Below, piece after piece: positions 34,330 through 43,617 of a DNA stretch of 64,000 bases (position 1 is the stretch's first letter; every line of letters begins with the position of its first letter). The DNA comes from Dethiobacter sp. (lineage in GTDB: Bacteria; Bacillota; Dethiobacteria; DTU022; UBA8154). Position numbers and translations under genes: made by a program. The stretch is taken from the NCBI GenBank assembly GCA_020725665.1, contig DYEO01000037.1:17542-81541 (forward strand). The letters run 5' to 3'. The notes under the pieces were generated by a model. It searched no databases. It had not been told where the DNA came from and saw only the letters and a list, made by a program, of their open reading frames with translations.

Positions 34330-35184
34330 ATGAAAAAAATTGGTATTGTGACGGACAGTGCCGCCAATCTGCCGGCGGAGATTGTGGAGCATGGGGATAT
34401 TAAGATCATCCCTATGCGCATTTCCTTTGCACGCCGCACTTACCTGGACGGTGTTGATCTAACAGCAGGGGATTTTTATGATAAGATTCAGGAGTCTGAA
34501 CATCTTCCCGTTATTGAGCCGCCAACTTCAGGGGAATTTTGTGAAATATTTGAATCTATGAAAGAAGAGGGTTATGAAGGAGCCGTCTGCATTCTCATGA
34601 GCAACAACATTTTCCCTTCTTTTAATGCCGCCTGTGAAGCACGAAACCTGGTACGACCCTTCCCCGTGGTGGTGGTTGACAGTCATACCGCTTCCATGAA
34701 CCAGGGCTTCATGGTCCTGGAGGCAATGAAGGCGGCAGATGCGGGATTGTCCATTCCGGAGGTGGTGGAGAGTGCCTGGAAATTACGCCCAGGCTTGCAC
34801 TTTTACGGTATGGTCGGCATGCTCCATTACTTGGTACGGGCACGGCGTTTGGGTAAATTCTCCGCCTTTCTGCGAGCTCTCTTTAACTATAAACCGGTGG
34901 TTACAATCGATGGGGATGACGGCAGGATCAAGCCGGTAACCCGGGTGAAATCGCGGGATCAATGTTTTCGGTTTTTTATTCAGGAAATAGAAAAGCTACC
35001 GGCGGCGGATGGAAAACTGCATGTTGCTGTTCTCCATGCAGACGAGACCGCAGCAGCGCAGGAACTGTTTGGTTTACTGAAGGAAAGATTTAAAGATGGG
35101 GAGCTATACCTGCTGGAACTTACCCCGGCTGTAGGTTTTCATACAGGGCCGGGGTTGATTGGTGTCAGTTTTTACAGGGGGTGA
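34330..35184 (+). CDS. DegV family fatty-acid-binding protein
   Basis: The 284-residue protein starts KIGIVTDSAANLPAEI and contains PPTSGEFCEIFESM and VVDSHTASMNQGFMVLEA, the DegV/FakB lipid-binding motifs. FakB proteins present fatty acids to the kinase FakA for phospholipid synthesis; no fakA is visible here. GGAGAGGAGG precedes the start. The end overlaps the open frame of the aminotransferase but not its chosen start. Confidence 0.92.
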   Translation: MKKIGIVTDSAANLPAEIVEHGDIKIIPMRISFARRTYLDGVDLTAGDFYDKIQESEHLPVIEPPTSGEFCEIFESMKEEGYEGAVCILMSNNIFPSFNAACEARNLVRPFPVVVVDSHTASMNQGFMVLEAMKAADAGLSIPEVVESAWKLRPGLHFYGMVGMLHYLVRARRLGKFSAFLRALFNYKPVVTIDGDDGRIKPVTRVKSRDQCFRFFIQEIEKLPAADGKLHVAVLHADETAAAQELFGLLKERFKDGELYLLELTPAVGFHTGPGLIGVSFYRG

Positions 35185-35191
35185 AAAAGAG

Positions 35192-36592
35192 ATGGGAGAG
35201 AAAACGGATATTAAATTGCTAACAGTTGATGATGCCCTGAAAATGAACAGGAAAGAGATCCTGGAAACATATAAGAATTATATTCATCAGGGCAGGGCTA
35301 CATTATCGGCCTTAATTGGTATAGATACTAATTTTGTTAAGGCTGAAGGATGTAAGGTCTGGGATGAGGATGGCAAAGAGTATCTTGATTTTGTCGGGGG
35401 TTATGGTTCATTAAACCTTGGGCACAACCATCCTGCTGTTATTGAAGCTTTGCATAAGGTGGAAAGTGCTCCCGTTATGCTGCAGTCGGCTCTGGCCAAG
35501 TTTGCCGCTGTGCTGGCTCACAACCTTGCCCGCATTACCCCGGGAGACCTGCAAACCTGCTGGTTCTGCAGCACCGGTACGGAAGCTGTGGAAGGCGCCC
35601 TCAAACTGGCGCGCATGTATACGGGGAAAAAGAATTTCATTTACTGCCTGAACGGCTTTCATGGAAAAACGATGGGCTCCCTTTCCGTAACGGGTAAGAA
35701 AAAGTACCAGGAACCCTTTGAGCCTCTTGTGCCCGGCTGTATCCCCATCCCGTTCGGTGATACGGCAGCCCTGGAAAAGGCCCTGAGGGAAAATGATGCT
35801 GCAGCCTTTATCGTGGAACCGATCCAGGGAGAAGCGGGTGTTATAATGCCTCCTGAAGGTTACTTTAAAGAAGTGCGGCGTTTGTGCAGTAATTACAATA
35901 CTCTTTTTATTTTGGACGAGATTCAGACAGGCTTTGGCCGCACGGGGACCCTTTTTGCCTGCGAGCAGGAGGGCGTTGAACCCGATGTGTTGATTATGGC
36001 AAAGTCTCTGGGTGGGGGCATCGTACCAATTGGCGGTTATATTACCACGTCTCCCATCATGAAAAAGGCCTATGGCAGCAGTATTGACAAGACCACGATG
36101 CTTACTTCTACTTTTGGCGGCAACAGTCACTGCGCGGCTGCGGCGATTGCCGCGGTGGAGACGATTGTGGGTGAAAACCTTGCCCGGCAGGCTGCTGAAA
36201 AGGGCACTTACTTTTTAAATAAACTTAAAGGCCTACAGGAAAAATTTGGTATTATCAAGGAAGTAAGGGGCAGGGGGCTGTTAATCGGGATGGAGCTGGC
36301 CGAAAGCGGCGGTTTGTTGGACTTCCTTTCGGCAGGATCGGTGAAAAAGCTTTCGTCGGAATTTCTCTCTTCCATGATCGGGGGAGAGATGCAGACAAAC
36401 TACGGGATATTAACCCTTTTTACCTTGAATAACCCTAATGTGCTCAGGTTGGAACCGCCCCTGACTGTAAGTTATGAACAGCTGGATTACTGTGTGGACG
36501 CTTTTGACAAACTTTTTTCCAGGCATAAAAACTTCTTCAAAATAGCCCTGCAAAGCGGCAAAGGCGTCGTCTCCTCAATTTTTAGGAAGTAA
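35192..36592 (+). CDS. Class III aminotransferase (putrescine/ornithine aminotransferase-like)
   Basis: The roughly 466-residue PLP enzyme contains FCSTGTEAVEGALKLARMYTGKK (cofactor phosphate binding), EPIQGEAGVIMPPEGYF, LDEIQTGFGRTGTLFACE and the lysine motif IMAKSLGGGIVPIGG. The length and N-terminal YKNYIHQGRA extension resemble PatA/putrescine and related class III enzymes more than ArgD, which is encoded separately at 56.5 kb. ATG 35192 follows CAGGGGG. Amino donor unknown. Confidence 0.88.
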   Translation: MGEKTDIKLLTVDDALKMNRKEILETYKNYIHQGRATLSALIGIDTNFVKAEGCKVWDEDGKEYLDFVGGYGSLNLGHNHPAVIEALHKVESAPVMLQSALAKFAAVLAHNLARITPGDLQTCWFCSTGTEAVEGALKLARMYTGKKNFIYCLNGFHGKTMGSLSVTGKKKYQEPFEPLVPGCIPIPFGDTAALEKALRENDAAAFIVEPIQGEAGVIMPPEGYFKEVRRLCSNYNTLFILDEIQTGFGRTGTLFACEQEGVEPDVLIMAKSLGGGIVPIGGYITTSPIMKKAYGSSIDKTTMLTSTFGGNSHCAAAAIAAVETIVGENLARQAAEKGTYFLNKLKGLQEKFGIIKEVRGRGLLIGMELAESGGLLDFLSAGSVKKLSSEFLSSMIGGEMQTNYGILTLFTLNNPNVLRLEPPLTVSYEQLDYCVDAFDKLFSRHKNFFKIALQSGKGVVSSIFRK

Positions 36593-36613
36593 GGAAAGGA
36601 GTTAATACTAAAG

Positions 36614-38065
36614 TTGGTGAATAATGATAAGGAATTTGTCAAAGAAGTAACGCCCCGGGCGGTGGACTTCTCCCAGTGGTACCTGGACGTGGTGCTGAAA
36701 GCGGAGCTGATGGATTATGCCCCGGTAAAGGGATGTATGGCCATACGCCCTTACGGCTATGCAATCTGGGAGAACATCCAGCGGTTGCTTGACGGGCGCA
36801 TCAAGGCCACGGGGCATAAAAACGCATATTTCCCTCTGTTTATTCCCCAGTCACTGCTGCAAAAAGAAGCGGAGCACGTGGAAGGGTTTGCCCCTGAGGT
36901 GGCCCTGGTTACCCGCGGCGGAGGTGAAGAGCTGGCGGAAAAACTGGTTGTGCGGCCTACCTCGGAGGCGATTATCTGCAGCATGTATGCCAAGTGGGTG
37001 CAATCGTGGCGGGATTTGCCCCTGCTGATCAACCAGTGGTGCAACGTCGTGCGCTGGGAGAAGAACACCCGCCCCTTCCTGCGCACTTCCGAGTTTCTCT
37101 GGCAGGAGGGCCATACGGTACATGCCACGGAAGAGGAAGCGGAGGCGGAAACGCTGCAGATGCTGGGCGTCTACAAGGACTTCGTGGAAAAAGAGCTGGC
37201 CATACCGGTGGTTGCCGGCCGTAAGACAGAGAAGGAAAAGTTTGCCGGGGCGCTTCGCACCTACACCATTGAAGCGCTGATGAGCGACGGGCGCGCACTG
37301 CAGGCCGGGACCTCGCACAACCTGGGTCAGCATTTTGCCCGCGTTTTTGATATCCAGTTTCAGGATAAAGACGACGAGCTTAAATACGCCTGGCAGACCT
37401 CCTGGGGAGTATCCACGCGGCTGATCGGTGCTCTCATTATGGTGCACGGTGACGACCGGGGCCTCAGAATGCCGCCGCAGGTGGCTCCTGTTCAGGTAGT
37501 GATCGTTCCCATTATCACAAAGAAAATGAAAGACGAGGTGCTGGCGAAAGCAAAAGAACTGGCAGAACGTTTTGGCGGCGCCTTGCGTCTCGAACTGGAC
37601 GACCGGGACGGATACTCCCCGGGGTGGAAATTCAACGAGTGGGAGATGAAGGGGGTGCCCCTGCGCCTGGAGCTCGGACCACGGGATTTGGAGCACGGTG
37701 GAGTAACGGCGGTGCGGCGCGATACGGGGGAGAAAACTTTCGTGACAGAGGCGGAGCTGGAATGGCGCCTGCCCATGCTCCTGCAGGAGATCCAGCAGGG
37801 TCTCTTCCAGCAGGCCCTGCAGTTTCGTGAAGCTAATACGCACCAGGCCGGCAGTTTTGCGCAGTTTCGGGATCTCATTGCGGAGAAACGGGGTTTTGTC
37901 CTCGCCCATTGGTGCGGTGAGGCGGTCTGTGAAGAAAAAATCAAGGAGGAGACCAAGGCCACCATCCGCTGCCTGCCCCTGGAAGAGCTGAACGGCGGAG
38001 AAGGGCCGTGCATCTGTTGCCGGGAGGGCAGGGGCAAAAAGGTCTACTTCGCCCGCGCCTATTGA
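36614..38065 (+). CDS. proS: Prolyl-tRNA synthetase, short (type 3 / archaeal-eukaryal-like)
   Basis: The 483-residue class II synthetase has motif 2 around QWCNVVRWEKNTRPFLRTSEF and motif 3 in STRLIGALIMVHGDD. C-terminal CICCREGRGKKVYFARAY supplies Cys residues and the terminal Tyr typical of the ProS type without the editing insertion. It charges tRNA-Pro. TTG 36614 lies 12 bases after GGAAAGGAG. A GTAGGGGCGG-type repeat begins within about 25 bases of the stop. Confidence 0.95.
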   Translation: MVNNDKEFVKEVTPRAVDFSQWYLDVVLKAELMDYAPVKGCMAIRPYGYAIWENIQRLLDGRIKATGHKNAYFPLFIPQSLLQKEAEHVEGFAPEVALVTRGGGEELAEKLVVRPTSEAIICSMYAKWVQSWRDLPLLINQWCNVVRWEKNTRPFLRTSEFLWQEGHTVHATEEEAEAETLQMLGVYKDFVEKELAIPVVAGRKTEKEKFAGALRTYTIEALMSDGRALQAGTSHNLGQHFARVFDIQFQDKDDELKYAWQTSWGVSTRLIGALIMVHGDDRGLRMPPQVAPVQVVIVPIITKKMKDEVLAKAKELAERFGGALRLELDDRDGYSPGWKFNEWEMKGVPLRLELGPRDLEHGGVTAVRRDTGEKTFVTEAELEWRLPMLLQEIQQGLFQQALQFREANTHQAGSFAQFRDLIAEKRGFVLAHWCGEAVCEEKIKEETKATIRCLPLEELNGGEGPCICCREGRGKKVYFARAY

Positions 38066-38090
38066 CCGGGGTCGGGTCTCCGTGCCCGCC

Positions 38091-38178
38091 CGGTGTAGGG
38101 GCGGAGCGATACGTCCACGTGAAGTATAATAATATAAACTTACAAATGCGACAGAACGAGAACCGTCCCCTGTCGCAT
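38091..38178. repeat. Intergenic repeats: GTAGGGGCGG piece and GCGACAG palindrome
   Basis: The 257-base spacer before the formate dehydrogenase genes holds GTGTAGGGGCGG (38092-38103), also found at 54272 and 57728. It also holds a palindrome with perfect 9-bp arms ATGCGACAG (38146-38154) and CTGTCGCAT (38170-38178). A half copy of the palindrome lies at 26087 and a degenerate one at 21174. I see no gene in this spacer. Confidence 0.75.
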
Positions 38179-38322
38179 TGTCAAAAATCATGCTCTCTTA
38201 GGGGGCTTTTTTTATCTGGCAGGCAGGATTATAAACCCGGAAAAGAGAAGTATAAATTGGTTTTAGGCCGGTAATTTGCCGGAATTGTTTGTAAATAGAA
38301 GGCTGTAAAGGAGGTTATGGTT

Positions 38323-38814
38323 TTGTGCCAGTGTTGTCAGGAAGCAAACGCCCGAGAGGACAGCTTTGATGCGGCAAAGGTGGAGGAACTGCTGCAGGAG
38401 TTCGCCGGGAAAAAAGGAGTCATGGTTCCCGTCCTGCAAAAAGTCCAGGATGTTTATGGTTACCTGCCCCGGCCTGCCCTGGAGTACGTGGCAAAGAAAC
38501 TGCGTATTCCCATAAGCAAGGTTTACGGGGTGGCCACATTTTATGCCCAGTTTCACCTGCATCCACGGGGCAAGAATATTGTGCGGGTCTGCCGCGGGAC
38601 AGCATGCCACGTGCGCGGGGTAACCAAGGTGGCGGAGCGCATGCAGGAACTGCTCGGAGTCGGTGTGGGGGGGACGACCCCCGATTTAAAATTTACTTAT
38701 GAAGAAGTGGCCTGCATCGGGGCCTGCGGTCTCGCTCCGGTGATGATGATCAACGATCGCACTTTTGGTAAGCTTACACCGGAAAAATTAAAAGGCATTA
38801 TAGAGGATTATTAA
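38323..38814 (+). CDS. NADH-dependent formate dehydrogenase, NuoE-like [2Fe-2S] subunit
   Basis: About 163 residues. The thioredoxin-like [2Fe-2S] protein has CRGTACHVRG (about residues 91-100) and CIGACGLAPVMMI (about residues 131-143), giving the four Cys ligands of NuoE/HydC. TTG 38323 fits AGGAGG at 38309-38314 with 8 bases spacing; ATG 38317 is too close to that site. It starts a gene run coding a NuoE, NuoF and FdhA-type complex. Confidence 0.92.
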   Translation: MCQCCQEANAREDSFDAAKVEELLQEFAGKKGVMVPVLQKVQDVYGYLPRPALEYVAKKLRIPISKVYGVATFYAQFHLHPRGKNIVRVCRGTACHVRGVTKVAERMQELLGVGVGGTTPDLKFTYEEVACIGACGLAPVMMINDRTFGKLTPEKLKGIIEDY

Positions 38815-38842
38815 GCCAGCTTGGAAGGGGGAGCGAGGGGAG

Positions 38843-39022
38843 ATGGAAAGGTTTTTGGATGCGTGCTGCCGGGAATGTTTTAACAGCAAGGATAACCCCT
38901 GCAGCCAGTTTGTGGAGTGCTGTCTTTCCGGGCCGCTTTGCCATGAGGACGAAGCGTGTGCGGCTAAGCGCAAGGCCATTGTTGACAGACTGGCGCACAG
39001 CCATGGTTACTTAAAGCAGTAA
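38843..39022 (+). CDS. Small Cys-rich protein within the formate dehydrogenase operon
   Basis: A 59-residue ORF begins ATG 38843 behind GAGGGGAG and ends at TAA 39020-39022, between the NuoE- and NuoF-like genes. It has nine cysteines, in the order CCRECF, PC, ECC, LC and AC, in MERFLDACCRECFNSK and QFVECCLSGPLCHEDE. It is acidic-basic mixed with no membrane helix. The ribosome-binding site and the same strand support translation. I do not recognise the family. A metal or Fe-S binding accessory factor for the complex is inference. Confidence 0.72.
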   Translation: MERFLDACCRECFNSKDNPCSQFVECCLSGPLCHEDEACAAKRKAIVDRLAHSHGYLKQ

Positions 39023-39053
39023 AAAACGAGCTTCGCTGGAAGGAGGGAAAGAA

Positions 39054-40838
39054 GTGTACGAAAAACAAATCCTCATCTGTGCCGGAACAGGCTGTATTTC
39101 TTCCGGCGCCTTGGATGTTCATGAAGCTCTGCATAATGAGCTGAAAAAGCACAACCTGGAAGAGAAGGTACGCGTTATTCTTTCCGGGTGCCACGGTTTT
39201 TGTGAAAAGGGACCGATTTTTATTGTTTACCCGGAAGATATTTTTTATTGCGAAGTTACGGTGGAAGATATGCCCGAACTGGTGGAAGAATACCTGGTCA
39301 AGGGCAATGTAGTGGAACGGCTCCTCTACAAGGATCCCATCACCAACCAGAGGGTTACCTCGCATGAGGATATTCCCTTTTACAATAAGCAGAAGCGTCT
39401 GGTGCTGCGCAACTGCGGTGTAATCGACCCCGAGAATATCGATGAGTATATTATCCGTGGCGGGTACCAGGGTCTGAGAAACGCCCTACAGTTGGATGCT
39501 GTGAAAGTTGTGGAGATGATCAAAAATTCGGGGCTGCGGGGTCGGGGCGGCGCCGGTTTTCCCACGGGAGTAAAGTGGGAGTTTGCCCATCGCAGTCAGG
39601 GTGATAAAAAATATGTGGTCTGTAACGCCGACGAGGGCGACCCTGGGGCTTTCATGGACCGCAGCGTGCTGGAGGGAGATCCCCATGCCGTGCTGGAGGG
39701 GATCATGATTGCTGGCAAGGCCATCGGCAGCGATGAAGCCTATATCTACGTGCGGGCGGAGTATCCCCTGGCGGTACGACGGCTGCGCACGGCCATCGCC
39801 CAGGCGGAGGAGTATGGTTTCATCGGCAATAATATCCTTAATTCCGGCTTTAATTTTAAAATTAATATTAAAGAAGGGGCCGGTGCCTTTGTCTGCGGCG
39901 AAGAGACGGCTCTTTTAGCCTCTATTGAAGGAGAGAGGGGGATGCCCCGGCCCCGCCCGCCTTTTCCCGCGGTGAAAGGACTCTGGGGTAAACCCACCTG
40001 CATCAATAACGTGGAGACGCTGGCCAACGTCCCCCTGATCATGCGTAAGGGTGTGGACTGGTTTACAGCGGTAGGGACGGAACGAAGCAAGGGAACGAAA
40101 ATATTCGCCCTGACCGGCAAGGTGAATAACACGGGTCTCTGCGAGGTCCCCATGGGGATGACCATACGGGAGATTGTCTTTGATATCGGCGGGGGCATCC
40201 GTGGCGGCAAGAAGTATAAGGCGGTGCAGATTGGCGGACCGTCGGGCGGCTGCATTCCTGAGTCGCAGCTTGACCTGCCTGTCGATTTCGATTCCCTGAC
40301 GGCGGCAGGAGCGATGATGGGCTCGGGCGGTTTGGTGGTTATGGACGAGGAAACCTGTATGGTTGACCTGGCCCGTTATTTTCTTACCTTTACACAAAAT
40401 GAATCATGCGGCAAGTGTACTCCGTGCCGTGAGGGAACAAAACGCATGCTCGAGACTCTGGAACGCATTACCCAGGGTAAGGGTGAGCCCGAAGATATTC
40501 CCCGTCTGGAGAGCCTGGCCAAATCGATCAAGGACAGCTCCCTCTGCGGCCTGGGACAAACGGCCCCCAACCCCGTTCTGACCACCCTGCGCTATTTCCG
40601 GGACGAATACGAAGCCCATATTTTTGACCGTCGCTGTCCTGCCGGCCTCTGTAAAGACCTCCTGCGCTATTATATCGATGCGGAGGTCTGTAACGGATGC
40701 CGGGCCTGCACGAAGGTCTGCCCGGCCGAGGCGATCAGCGGCGAGAAAAAGGAACCGCACGTCATCGATGATGCGAAATGTGTTAGCTGCGGCGCCTGTT
40801 TTGACCGCTGTAAATTCGGAGCTGTTAAAAAGAAATAA
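39054..40838 (+). CDS. NADH-dependent formate dehydrogenase, NuoF-like FMN/Fe-S subunit
   Basis: The 594-residue protein starts with a thioredoxin-like [2Fe-2S] domain (CAGTGCISSGA, SGCHGFCEKGP). The FMN/NADH domain follows (GLRGRGGAGFPTGVKWEF near residue 158, CNADEGDPGAFMDRS), then the N3-type [4Fe-4S] site ESCGKCTPCREGTKR. A C-terminal 2x[4Fe-4S] ferredoxin domain contains CNGCRACTKVCP and CVSCGACFDRCK. This is HydB/HndC architecture, used with either [FeFe]-hydrogenases or formate dehydrogenases; the next gene shows the latter here. It is the diaphorase that exchanges electrons with NAD(H). GTG 39054 follows GGAGGGAAAG. Confidence 0.95.
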   Translation: MYEKQILICAGTGCISSGALDVHEALHNELKKHNLEEKVRVILSGCHGFCEKGPIFIVYPEDIFYCEVTVEDMPELVEEYLVKGNVVERLLYKDPITNQRVTSHEDIPFYNKQKRLVLRNCGVIDPENIDEYIIRGGYQGLRNALQLDAVKVVEMIKNSGLRGRGGAGFPTGVKWEFAHRSQGDKKYVVCNADEGDPGAFMDRSVLEGDPHAVLEGIMIAGKAIGSDEAYIYVRAEYPLAVRRLRTAIAQAEEYGFIGNNILNSGFNFKINIKEGAGAFVCGEETALLASIEGERGMPRPRPPFPAVKGLWGKPTCINNVETLANVPLIMRKGVDWFTAVGTERSKGTKIFALTGKVNNTGLCEVPMGMTIREIVFDIGGGIRGGKKYKAVQIGGPSGGCIPESQLDLPVDFDSLTAAGAMMGSGGLVVMDEETCMVDLARYFLTFTQNESCGKCTPCREGTKRMLETLERITQGKGEPEDIPRLESLAKSIKDSSLCGLGQTAPNPVLTTLRYFRDEYEAHIFDRRCPAGLCKDLLRYYIDAEVCNGCRACTKVCPAEAISGEKKEPHVIDDAKCVSCGACFDRCKFGAVKKK

Positions 40839-40859
40839 CCCTGCAAAGGAGGGAGAGCA

Positions 40860-43532
40860 ATGGTAACACTGACAATCAACGGCCGCAAAATAGAAGTGGA
40901 AGCGGGGACAACCATCCTGCAGGCAGCGGAAAAGCTGGGTGTTTTTATCCCTACTTTCTGCTATGATCCGCGGCTTTCACTGGTAGGGGCCTGCCGCATG
41001 TGCGTAGTGGAGGTGGAAGGGGCCCGCGCCCTTGTGGCTTCCTGCTGCACGCCGGTGGGCGAGGGTATGATGGTGCAGACGGATACGGAACGGGTTTTAA
41101 CGGCGCGCCGGGCCAACTTAAATCTGCTGCTGGCCAACCATCCCCTTGATTGCCTGACCTGTGAGAAGGCGGGCAATTGCCGCCTGCAGGATTACTGCTA
41201 TCTTTACGGCATCGAAAAGAGCGAGTTCGGCGGGGAACAAAAAGATTATGCACCGGATGATACAAATCCCTTTTTTGTCCGGGATATGAACAAGTGTATT
41301 CTCTGCGGGCTCTGCGTGCGCACCTGTCATGAGATCAACGGAGCCGGGGCCATTGAGTTCATCAAAAGGGGTTTTGATTCCAAGGTAACACCGGCCTTCG
41401 ATGATCCGATGGAGCATTCTCCCTGTGTTTTCTGCGGCATGTGTACGGATGTCTGTCCCGTGGGGGCCCTGACCCCCCGGCTGGGCATGGGCAAAGGCCG
41501 CAGCTGGGAACTGACAAAAGTGAAGACGATCTGTCCGTACTGTGGCACAGGTTGCGGGCTGGAGCTTTATGTTAAGGACAATACTGTTGTGGGTGTTAGG
41601 GGAGATGCGGACAGCCCGGTGAACAGGGGACAGACCTGCGTAAAGGGCCATTTCGGCCTTGATTTCCTGAACAGCCCGGATCGCCTGACCACCCCCCTGA
41701 TCCGCAAAAACGGCGCACTGGTGGAGGCTACCTGGGATGAGGCACTGGACCTGGTTGCGTCCAAGCTGAAGGAGGTGAAGGGCACGGAAATTGCCGGGCT
41801 TGCCTCGGCGCGCGTCACCAGCGAGGACAATTATCTTTTCCAGAAGCTGCTGCGCATGCTTGGTTCCAATAACGTGGACCACTGTGCCCGTCTCTGACAC
41901 GCTCCCACCGTAGCCGGTCTGGCTACAGCTTTTGGCAGTGGGGCGATGACCAACAGTGTCGGGGAGATTGAAGACGCTGCAGCCATGCTTGTAATCGGTT
42001 CCAACACCACGGAAGCCCACCCTGTACTCGCGTACCGCATGAGGATGGCAAAGAAAAAGGGAGCCGCCCTCATCGTGGCCGACCCGCGCCGCATCGAACT
42101 GGCGGAGGAAGCCGATGTTTTCCTGCAACTGCGTCCGGGAACCAATGAGGCCCTGTTAAACGGGCTGATCAATGTGATTATTGCCGAAGAGCTTATGGAT
42201 CGGGAATTTATTGCCGCCAGGACGGAGGGCTACGAGGAGATGGCCGCTGCCGTGGCCAGGTACACGCCCGAATATGTTGCGGAGATTACGGGCGTGGCAG
42301 CGGGGGATATCCGCAAGGCGGCCCGGCTCTACGCCGGCGCGGAGCGGGCGGGCATATACTATACCATGGGAATAACCCAACACACCTCCGGTACGAATAC
42401 GGTGCTCACTATTGCCAACCTGGCCATGCTTACAGGCAATCTGGGCAAGCCGTCCAGCGGCGTCAATCCTCTGCGGGGGCAGAACAACGTGCAGGGAGCC
42501 TGCGATATGGGTGCATTGCCCGTTGTCTATACCGCCTACCAGCGGGTGGATGTTGAAGAGAACCGCAACAAATTTTCCCGGGCCTGGGGAGTGGAGCTTA
42601 ACCCTCAACCGGGATTGACCGTAACGGAGATGATGGAGGGGGCCTTGGAGGGTAAAGTAAGGTTCCTTTATATCATGGGCGAAAACCCCGCTTTGACCGA
42701 CGCCAACCTGCATCACGTTGAGGAGGCCCTGGAGAAGGTGGAATTCCTGGTAGTGCAGGATATCTTCCTCACGGAAACGGCGGCCAAGGCCCACGTCGTC
42801 CTTCCGGCGGCGGCCTTTGCGGAGAAAGGTGGGACCTTTACCAATACGGAGCGGCGCGTGCAGTTGTTTAAGCAGGCGGTAACACCTCCCGGGAAAGCAA
42901 AAGCGGATTGGCAAATCCTGCAGGAACTTGCCCGAAGGGTTGGTTTCAACTGGCAGTATAACGGACCCGCGGATATCTTTGCAGAGATAACCACCCTTAC
43001 CCCCAGCTACGCCGGGATCAGTTACGAGCGCCTGGAGCAGGAAGGCGGCCTGCAGTGGCCCTGTCCCTCCCCGGACCATCCCGGCACTCCATACCTGCAC
43101 GGCGATAAATTTACGCGGGGCAAAGGAATGTTCAGCGTCGTCGAATACACCCCGGCGGCGGAGATGACGGACGGGGATTACCCGTTAATCCTTACCACGG
43201 GGCGCAACCTTTACCACTATCACTCCGGTTCCATGACGCATCGCAGCAAGGGGATCGAGGCATACCGTCCGGAAGAGCTGGCACAGGTTAATGTTGATGA
43301 TGCAGCCCGCATGGGTATCTGTGACGGTGACCTGGTAAAGCTGTCCTCGCGCCGGGGTGAATTGGAGACGCGGGTAGAGGTAACGGACGTGGTGCCTCCC
43401 GGTGTTGTGTTTATGACCTTCCATTTCCCCGCTGCGCCGGTGAATATTCTCACCAACGACAAACTTGATCCGGTGGCTAAAATCCCCGAGCTCAAAGTAT
43501 GTGCCGTAAAGATGGAAAAAGTTGCTTCCTAG
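40860..43532 (+). CDS. fdhA: Selenocysteine-containing formate dehydrogenase catalytic subunit (UGA at 41895 read as Sec)
   Basis: One 890-residue frame is interrupted only by TGA at 41895-41897 (residue 346), in the context DHCARL-U-HAPTVAGLA, the Mo/W ligand site of FdhA. A GGTCT-loop SECIS hairpin follows directly. The N-terminus is NuoG-like. It has a [2Fe-2S] site (CYDPRLSLVGACRMC), a His-Cys [4Fe-4S] site (HPLDCLTCEKAGNC) and 2x[4Fe-4S] (CILCGLCVRTC, CVFCGMCTDVC). The bis-MGD domain begins CPYCGTGCGLELY. It oxidises formate, or reduces CO2, with the diaphorase subunits just upstream. A terminator follows, and the maturation gene fdhD lies at 47.4 kb. Confidence 0.96.
41901..41943 (+). 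promoter_or_regulatory. Bacterial SECIS element for selenocysteine insertion
   Basis: Three bases after the UGA codon a stem GTAGCC (41910-41915) pairs perfectly with GGCTAC (41921-41926). The 5-base apical loop is GGTCT, the loop sequence recognised by SelB in Escherichia coli fdhF. CCCAC (41904-41908) can pair with GTGGG (41939-41943) as the lower stem. The element is inside the coding sequence, as in bacteria. Confidence 0.93.
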
Positions 43533-43584
43533 GGGGAAACCGGGATAGTACAGGTAAACATGATCATAATGACAATCATTACAG

Positions 43585-43613
43585 GGCGAACCTTTACGGT
43601 TCGCCTTTTTTTT
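43585..43613 (+). terminator. Rho-independent terminator after fdhA
   Basis: GGCGAACC (43585-43592) and GGTTCGCC (43598-43605) form a perfect 8-bp stem with a 5-base loop, followed by eight T. It closes the formate dehydrogenase operon 53 bases after the stop. Confidence 0.92.
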
Positions 43614-43617
43614 ATTG

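Noticed and set aside
36851..38191. A 446-codon open frame on the minus strand
   Set aside because: It is antisense to proS, which has clear class II synthetase motifs. The frame is open because of the biased third positions of proS, and its translation shows no domain.
41895..41897. fdhA as a pseudogene broken by a nonsense codon
   Set aside because: The TGA is at the conserved Sec/Cys metal-ligand position, a GGTCT-loop SECIS follows, and the rest of the gene is undamaged.
41118..42128. A 336-codon open frame on the minus strand
   Set aside because: It lies opposite the fdhA gene across the Sec codon and has no recognisable motif or ribosome-binding site.
38323..43532. An electron-bifurcating [FeFe]-hydrogenase operon
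   Set aside because: NuoE/NuoF-type subunits fit such enzymes, but the third large gene has a bis-MGD/Sec formate dehydrogenase domain and no H-cluster motifs.
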